64,000 nucleotides of DNA from Acorus gramineus (taxonomy: Eukaryota; Streptophyta; Magnoliopsida; Acorales; Acoraceae). The notes below the pieces were generated by a model. It worked only from the letters and a program-made list of their open reading frames with translations. It was not told where the DNA came from and did not search any database. The stretch lies in the NCBI GenBank assembly GCA_030737835.1, contig CM060850.1, positions 27,687,385 to 27,751,384 on the forward strand. Direction: 5' to 3'. Each line of letters opens with the position of its first letter. Within the stretch, counting starts at the first letter, position 1. Below, one piece after another: positions 62,074 through 64,000 of the stretch. Position numbers and translations under genes: made by a program.

Positions 62074-64000
62074 AAATTTTGTTTGTTTATAATGAATAAA
62101 TGGGTATATATATAAAACAGAATATATTAGAATCAATAAGTTGGTGTTCATAATTTACTTTTGAAATTGTGTTATTCCACCCAAATCGATCAATTAAATT
62201 AATTCATTTACTTAATAATCTTAATGAAAGATTTTGATAACAATATGCATTGTCAGTTTTTGTGACCGTAATTCTTTTTCTTAACTCTCTTCTAACAATC
62301 CAATTGCTTCACAAACATGTCAATCTCATCTTATTTCATATTCAAAATATGTACCTTTTTGTTTTTTATACATAGATCCATACAAATCAATACAATACAT
62401 ATAGCTCACTTTTATAATTCAATGTACACGTTTTATTGTTACGTTAAGCATATATTTTTAAAAAATCAAACATATATAATAAGTACACATGGGATTGTAC
62501 AGGAGACTATCTCACGTACTGATCTCCCACATATTTTACATCCTAAATTGCGCGTCATGGAAATAATTAGAAGTGAAACCAACTATTTATTCGTCCAAGA
62601 GATTCAGATGTTTGTGATCATTATATTTTTTTATTTTCGGACACCAGAAAAATATCAATCAAACAAATTTAAATACGAAATTTTAACATTCGAAGATGTC
62701 ATGTTTCCCAATCTCCATCGAACAGTGGACCCTTCAATATCTCCCACCCTTAAACGCGCGCGGCATGTCAAACAATGATATGATACAAGATATTTGTGCA
62801 TATAGTACTGACACCAATCACATCGCAAAACAATCTGACTACGTGTCTACACCACATCCATGGCATTTCCTGTGGCTCATGTGACCTGTTAGAATAGTCT
62901 GATTTAATTAATTAAGATCAGTAGTTACCAATAACCACATAATGGCAAAGTCACACATCTAAATCTTTGTGACATATGGGACATGTTAACATCTATTATG
63001 CAACCACGTACCACCATGATCGATGTAACCTTGCATGCATGCATGCGACTGCCTATCTACCATCTCCAAGTAGCCTGTCTCTTTTTATATGCTATTTAAA
63101 CATTACTAAAATTGTGAGCGCAATTGGCAATCGTACGAGAAAAATCTCGCACACAGTTCATATACCTCAATAACCTTTTAAAAATACAATATATATTTCA
63201 TTAACTTTTTTCATATTTTTTAAAAATTAATTCATTTAATTTGTAGTGAAAATATATGTATTTTTTTATTAAATTATCTGCAAACATGTTTATCATCTTT
63301 TTAAACATGGCAAAGTCATGGACTCAACGCGGAATTTTCTAGCATATTGTCCCTCACACTAAACTTATGCATCCTCGTGTGTGATATTTAATTTCTCTAA
63401 GATCTAGGTCACGCGTTTTTACTTTCTCACCTCTTTTTTTTTTATCCTTTTTCAAACCATATTGTAACTCAATAACTGTGTTTCTAGGTTATAAACGGCC
63501 TAACAATAAATTCTAAAAAGAAAAAAAATTCTTTGTAGTAAGTTTTGATTTAATTATATTCTTTAATGAGCTTAATTGACACATATTACATGTTCTCCAG
63601 GGTTCAGGGTTGTGCAATCTTGATATAAATCAGTTTTTTTTTATCCTTATTTTAGTGTTTAAATATATTTTTTTAATATAAAATAATATTAATTATGATT
63701 AAAACTGATTCCAGCGATACCATGTGCGCGAAAATGATGGTTTGCATGAGAATCAGGTCTCAAATTCACATAAAAATACATATGTATGCCCTTTTCACAG
63801 GTCACTAAAGAGTAATGATGAACACTATCTTTGTCCTTTGGTCCAACCACATCATTTTCCCCACTTGCAGTGGTAGTAATCAGATCAATAAATACAACCA
63901 TTAAAAATAACACGAATATATAAATAAAATAACAATACCAAGAGAAGAAATTCTATTAATATTCTTTCATTCTGTGGAGGACAGGTCACATTCTGGGAAA
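62074..64000. other. Intergenic, nothing recognised
   Basis: AT-rich. The frame at 62317-62778 (153 codons) is biased to Ile, Phe, Lys and Tyr and has no motif, so it is probably accidental. A (TGCA)n-type RY tract lies at 63032-63046. Confidence 0.5.

Noticed and set aside
62317..62778. 153-codon frame near the right edge
   Set aside because: AT-driven amino-acid composition, no motif, no leader features or splice context.
63032..63046. TGCATGCATGCATGC tract as an RY seed-promoter element
   Set aside because: No gene is visible nearby to be regulated, and such tracts arise by slippage.

Overview
This window is nuclear DNA from a flowering plant. Genes have GT-AG introns, the intergenic DNA is very AT-rich and full of small DNA transposons, and every recognisable product is a land-plant family. 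Some genes (the PPR gene, the metalloproteinase and the first SPL exon) are strongly GC-biased against the AT-rich background, which favours a monocot. I cannot name the species.

Layout, left to right. At 1303-1449 (-) lies the first exon of an unidentified gene running off the left edge, followed by a 1.06 kb Mutator-like fold-back element (1984-3043). At 6196-7923 (+) is an intronless PPR gene resembling Arabidopsis At5g47460. At 8.1-19.2 kb a hAT-like element and a LINE remnant flank a roughly 5.05 kb head-to-tail duplication. Each unit carries a complete two-exon NFD6-like gene (12272-12686 and 17328-17742, both -), a tRNA-derived SINE and reverse-transcriptase debris. At 20069-25836 (-) is a 13-exon NOA1/RIF1 circularly permuted GTPase gene whose full exon chain (545 aa) could be resolved, including a 21-nt micro-exon. 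From 26 to 35.9 kb is a MITE-rich interval containing a small PHD-finger gene (31544-32764, +). At 36451-38342 (+) is an mTERF4/BSM-type organelle mTERF gene. At 41372-43107 (+) is a GPI-anchored-type matrix metalloproteinase with an unexpected intron flanked by a 7-bp direct repeat. From 43 to 54 kb no gene is seen, only MITEs and short tandem repeats. At 54489-58891 (+) is a three-exon SPL (SBP-box) transcription factor with a miR156 target site. The right end holds a 1.5 kb PIF/Harbinger-like element with a gene-like interior, and then nothing recognisable.

The genes are independent loci and do not form a cluster or pathway. Four of the products (PPR, NFD6-like, NOA1, mTERF4) are expected in organelles, which probably reflects how common such genes are in plants. 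I found no previously undescribed multi-gene system. The most interesting points are the recent duplication that gives two identical NFD6-like proteins, the candidate transposon-derived intron in the metalloproteinase, and the nested transposon/duplication structure at 8-19 kb.
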